64,000 nt of DNA from Streptomyces sp. SLBN-31 (lineage in GTDB: Bacteria; Actinomycetota; Actinomycetes; Streptomycetales; Streptomycetaceae): assembly GCF_006715395.1 (NCBI RefSeq), contig NZ_VFNC01000001.1, positions 2,294,001-2,358,000 on the forward strand, given 5' to 3'. The position numbers were made by a program, and so were the translations under genes. The number at the start of each line of letters is the position of its first letter. Position 1 is the first letter of the stretch. Positions 62,001 to 64,000 of this stretch are shown one piece after another. Below the pieces are notes generated by a model that did not search any database, had not been told where the DNA came from, and saw nothing but the letters and a program-made list of their open reading frames with translations.

Positions 62001-62385
62001 GGAGTACGACGCCCACGTCCCGCAGGCCGCCGCCCTCGCCGTCGCTCACCTGGACCTGGCCGTCGTACCGCCCGGCCTGAACAGGCTGGCGGCCGTCGTG
62101 GGCACCGGGCGGCCCGTGCTCGCCGGGCGGATCGCCCACACGCTGCGGCTGCGCCTGCAGCACCAGGAGAAGCAGGTCGACGCCGAGGAGCTGCTCGCGG
62201 AGGCGGTACGGCTGACCGGACACGGCGGTCACACCGAGGGGCTGCTCGCCCTCGCCGTCGTCCAGGCGCTCGGCAACCGCGCCGACTGGCCGGCGCCCTG
62301 GCGCGAGCGGCTGCGGGCACTGCGCCGCCACCCCCGCGCCGACGTAAGGGACGCGGCGCTGGAGGAGACGACGGCGTACGAGTGA
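59032..62385 (+). CDS. Large HEAT/armadillo-like repeat protein
   Basis: 1117 residues, nearly all alpha-helical, rich in Ala, Arg and Leu. Repeating units of about 35-45 residues (for example GDAALPVHQRAQAVARAAYV, SDVVLAEAALAALSRTDRPA, DVRAACVACTGGLLAHEE) indicate HEAT-like superhelix formation. There is no signal peptide, membrane helix or catalytic motif. It is probably a protein-interaction scaffold. ATG at 59032 is used because upstream codons in the same frame overlap the WhiB gene in another frame. Not assigned to a named family. Confidence 0.78.
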   Translation: MVRLTPQQQTESLLSALDPLAHPHRMRELAVRVRMTTPLRPLLEELEARGTYGRQLAVVAASVGRDADWIAARIADPDSFVRGHALRVADSLGVPDSAFEAGLADACETVRRDLLRAVVASRRTALADRLVDTLRADWGDTEAARLLPGCTAGTVERLLPGLLHAVGAWTALVRRHPAILLDALEEQLTALPPALRETWWTRYDRAVAAVSPTAPLRVLGLLERLGPARLPYELRAQVWRFAAVDPGLVLRLLLTPAWADVVGVHAMSPAALRRLARSGRPELVDYGRSLAPYGALPTLLAALPPGGRQALFAAVGEGRGGSDIIDATVLDVLTRRHAADVARESAARARERGARWSAVLLAESYLPVAEVRERLLAATRRPAAEDRAEAWPLLIRNAARWGDPAAVTAVLRDMERLRNEQDPVRSAALRALADTRAALFTEDAAPHLDRIAGDAVEARDSSPETRRRLSELAVAVLREHAAGGSRELVNWALRTLVRISGHTGGADLGLLDRTLRRGQEHQVFDALRPWIEAGAEKADYGLAFALARGVGRRAAGMTELQELLWQAVRYGGDSTVRTAVDLWLDPPAARDERVARLLTHEPSAAALPAVWRTVVRRRTDLLDGLLAETPPHGRFLTKGTPWTVPATVEVRRWVPRQQAALLRQLATLAGDAALPVHQRAQAVARAAYVPDGGAGLVRRWMASSDVVLAEAALAALSRTDRPADTLPELLAHAGTERARVAVYAATRASRHAPPSRLAAQLTDVITAPDAKVTSRKEAVRLAAARLPVPSAARLVAETYARSGTHADVRAACVACTGGLLAHEEIWALLRDAAGAEPVLRAAVLRVTPFALPEPQRERYAALVREVSGTDDPETADLAFEALARWTAWSPEAPAVLARAVTDLSERANWHAAARGLVTAASASPEGALGLREALRTLAETPADAEPDAEEGRDRPARRRIAFLAACLGDGARSAPAALRPAARAASEVLGEYDAHVPQAAALAVAHLDLAVVPPGLNRLAAVVGTGRPVLAGRIAHTLRLRLQHQEKQVDAEELLAEAVRLTGHGGHTEGLLALAVVQALGNRADWPAPWRERLRALRRHPRADVRDAALEETTAYE

Positions 62386-62448
62386 GCGGACGGCCTCGGT
62401 CGGCCGTCCGCTCTGCGCAGGATTGATCCCCTGGAGCCGGGGGTGGCC

Positions 62449-63423
62449 TCAGCCGGCCGCCCGCGCCGCCATCCGGGCCTTGCGGGTCGCGAGCTTCTCG
62501 TCGAACTTCAGGGCCTCCGCGTCGAGGCCGCCCATGAACAGGCCGAGTTCCTCCTGGGCCTGGACGCCCTCCGGGCCGAGGCCGTCGATCTCCAGGACCT
62601 TCAGGTGGCGCAGGACCGGCTGGAGGACGTCGTCGTGGTGGATGCGCAGGTTGTAGACCTCGCCTATCGCCATCTGCGCCGCCGCCCGCTCGAAGCCGGG
62701 GATGCCGTGGCCGGGCATGCGGAAGTTGACGACGACGTCCCGCACGGCCTGCATCGTCAGGTCCGGGGCGAGCTCGAAGGCGGCCTTCAGCAGGTTGCGG
62801 TAGAAGACCATGTGCAGGTTCTCGTCGGTCGCGATGCGGGCCAGCATGCGGTCGCAGACCGGGTCGCCGGACTGGTGGCCGGTATTGCGGTGCGAGATGC
62901 GGGTCGCGAGCTCCTGGAAGGCGACGTAGGCCACCGAGTGCAGCATCGAGTGGCGGTTGTCCGACTCGAAGCCCTCGCTCATGTGCGCCATCCGGAACTG
63001 CTCCAGCTTGTCCGGGTCCACCGCGCGCGAGGCGAGCAGGTAGTCGCGCATCACGATGCCGTGTCGGCCCTCCTCGGCGGTCCAGCGGTGCACCCAGGTG
63101 CCCCAGGCGCCGTCGCGGCCGAAGAGCGAGGCGATCTCGTGGTGGTAGCTGGGCAGGTTGTCCTCGGTGAGGAGGTTCACCACGAGCGCGATGCGGCCGA
63201 TCTCGGTGACCTTCGACTGCTCCTTGTCCCAGGCCTCGCCGTCCTCGAAGAGGCCGGGGAAGTTACGGGCGTCGGACCACGGCACGTACTCGTGCGGCAT
63301 CCAGTCCTTGGCGACCTGCAGATGCCGGTTGAGTTCGGTCTCGACCACTTCCTCCAGCGCGTACAGCAGCCGGGCGTCGGTCCAGACGGCGGGGCTGCCG
63401 AGGGAAGGGGAAGTGATCGTCAC
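62449..63423 (-). CDS. Acyl-ACP desaturase (FAB2/DesA type)
   Basis: 324 residues, GTG start at 63423. The ferritin-like diiron site is visible as LTEDNLPSYHHEIA, WTAEEGRHGIVMRDYLLASR and IATDENLHMVFYRNLL. The soluble di-iron enzyme introduces a double bond into an acyl chain bound to carrier protein, as in mycobacterial DesA1/DesA2. It stands alone; upstream it has a striking 15-bp-periodic repeat that looks like a regulator-binding site. Confidence 0.9.
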   Translation of the reverse strand: MTITSPSLGSPAVWTDARLLYALEEVVETELNRHLQVAKDWMPHEYVPWSDARNFPGLFEDGEAWDKEQSKVTEIGRIALVVNLLTEDNLPSYHHEIASLFGRDGAWGTWVHRWTAEEGRHGIVMRDYLLASRAVDPDKLEQFRMAHMSEGFESDNRHSMLHSVAYVAFQELATRISHRNTGHQSGDPVCDRMLARIATDENLHMVFYRNLLKAAFELAPDLTMQAVRDVVVNFRMPGHGIPGFERAAAQMAIGEVYNLRIHHDDVLQPVLRHLKVLEIDGLGPEGVQAQEELGLFMGGLDAEALKFDEKLATRKARMAARAAG

Positions 63424-63481
63424 GGGAACTCCAGGGGGACGCACGACAGAAGCGGAACCGACCGGCGAGCGGTGCCGGGAA

Positions 63482-63527
63482 CCTACGCAATCGTAGGCTA
63501 CGAATCCGTAGGTTACGATGCCGTAGG
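63482..63527. promoter_or_regulatory. Three 15-bp-spaced CGTAGG repeats upstream of desaturase
   Basis: CGTAGG starts at 63492, 63507 and 63522, exactly 15 bp apart. The wider consensus is (T/C)CGTAGG(C/T)TA(C/A)G. CCTACG at 63482-63487 is the inverted form. The block lies about 60-105 bp before the desaturase start, in the position of an operator or promoter. Confidence 0.65.
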
Positions 63528-63641
63528 TTAAGGGCGCTGTAAAGATCCCTGATCAGGCACCCTGCCGCAGGCGTCCGAGGGCATGTCAAAAAGCCCCACG
63601 ACCCGCAGGTCCCGGGACCGAAGGGGTGAGTCGCTCACCCG

Positions 63642-64000
63642 TCAGGCGTACAAGTCGCGCATGCGGACCGAGAGGCACGTCACACACCCCTCGAGCTTCT
63701 CGAACTCGCTGATGTCGACCACGACGGGCTCGAAACCGAGATCGGCGAGCAGGTCCGCCGTCTTCGGCGCGCTCGCCGCCATCAGCAGCTTGTCCCCGCC
63801 GAGCAGCACCACGTGCGCGCCGGACTCCTCCGGCACCGACAGGAAACGCGGGAAGAGCGCGGGCCGGTCGACCTTCGGGATGTGCCCGACGACGGTCCCG
63901 TCGGGCAGCGCGGTGACCGCCGACTTCAGGTGCAGTACCCGGCTGACCGGCACCGCCACGACCCGCGCCCCCAGCGGCTCGAAGGCGGCCCGCAGCTGCT
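63642..64000 (-). CDS. Dimethylarginine dimethylaminohydrolase-like protein, C-terminal part
   Basis: The frame enters from the right edge (QLRAAFEPLGARVVAVPVSR) and ends at 63642. The visible 119 residues include RVLHLKSAVTALPDGTVVGH, GAHVVLLGGDKLLMAAS and ISEFEKLEGCVTCLSVRM. The GCVTCLS motif with the catalytic Cys near the C-terminus fits the DDAH/amidinotransferase superfamily, which hydrolyses guanidino groups of (methyl)arginines. The 5' end lies outside the window. Confidence 0.75.
   Translation of the reverse strand, partial: QLRAAFEPLGARVVAVPVSRVLHLKSAVTALPDGTVVGHIPKVDRPALFPRFLSVPEESGAHVVLLGGDKLLMAASAPKTADLLADLGFEPVVVDISEFEKLEGCVTCLSVRMRDLYA

Noticed and set aside
1..64000. CRISPR arrays, tRNA or rRNA genes
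   Set aside because: No regularly spaced 25-40 bp repeats, tRNA cloverleaf or rRNA sequence was recognised by eye; a tRNAscan and CRISPR finder run would settle it.

Overview
The window is high-GC actinobacterial DNA, almost certainly Streptomyces. The evidence is a WhiB-family regulator, DUF2510-containing proteins, an FxsT-type TPR/NB-ARC protein with VMAP and trypco2 partners, a pcaIJFHGBL protocatechuate operon with a divergent MarR regulator, GTG/TTG starts and many 4-bp ATGA/GTGA gene overlaps. No rRNA, tRNA or CRISPR array was seen.

Left part (1 to about 34 kb) is accessory and mosaic. It opens with the 3' end of a NuoN-like gene, followed by decayed ISAzo13- and IS110-type transposases (to 4.4 kb), two soluble-looking Ser/Thr kinases (1.9-3.1 and 5.0-5.9 kb) and an exported cysteine-rich protein. 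At 6.8-10.2 kb lies a tight three-gene operon. Its first gene joins a PD-(D/E)XK-like nuclease domain to an N6-adenine-methylase-like domain with a degenerate catalytic motif; the second is a type I/BcgI-like specificity subunit; the third is a protein with a HEPN-type RNxxxH motif. I do not recognise this combination as a named system, and it is my first candidate for something new. A graveyard of gene fragments follows (10.2-13.9 kb), then a SulP transporter and a MerR regulator. At 16.4-19.1 kb is a short prokaryotic Argonaute operon, a DUF4365/DREN-APAZ nuclease plus an inactive pAgo (SPARDA-type defence).

At 19.4-24 kb a plasmid-type maintenance block runs leftwards. It has a ParA ATPase, a ParB-like partner, a second small paralogue broken by a frameshift, palindromic tandem repeats, a triple-HTH protein, a possible replication protein and iteron-like repeats. 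This suggests an integrated plasmid or a plasmid-derived chromosome-arm segment.

At 24.2-33.7 kb is a conflict/RiPP island: trypco2 protein, VMAP-C protein, a 1325-residue FxsT-like protein, an alpha-KG-HExxH peptide hydroxylase, its small precursor peptide (FxSxx-like leader without the FxSxx tail) and a trypsin-EAD2 protease. It is the second candidate for unexplored biology.

Right part (34-64 kb) looks like ordinary Streptomyces chromosome: Tat-exported phospholipase C, DMT transporter and PAP2 phosphatase with a divergent TetR regulator, a large AAA/TPR ATPase, an SDR, the pca operon with pcaV, a DUF3048 lipoprotein, an MDR alcohol/formaldehyde dehydrogenase, a divergent ATP-dependent DNA ligase and LigD-type polymerase domain, a LacI regulator, a VOC protein, WhiB, a HEAT-like giant protein, an acyl-ACP desaturase and a partial DDAH-like hydrolase. 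From memory, the order phospholipase C - pca operon - ligase - polymerase domain resembles the S. coelicolor SCO669x-SCO671x region; this was not checked.
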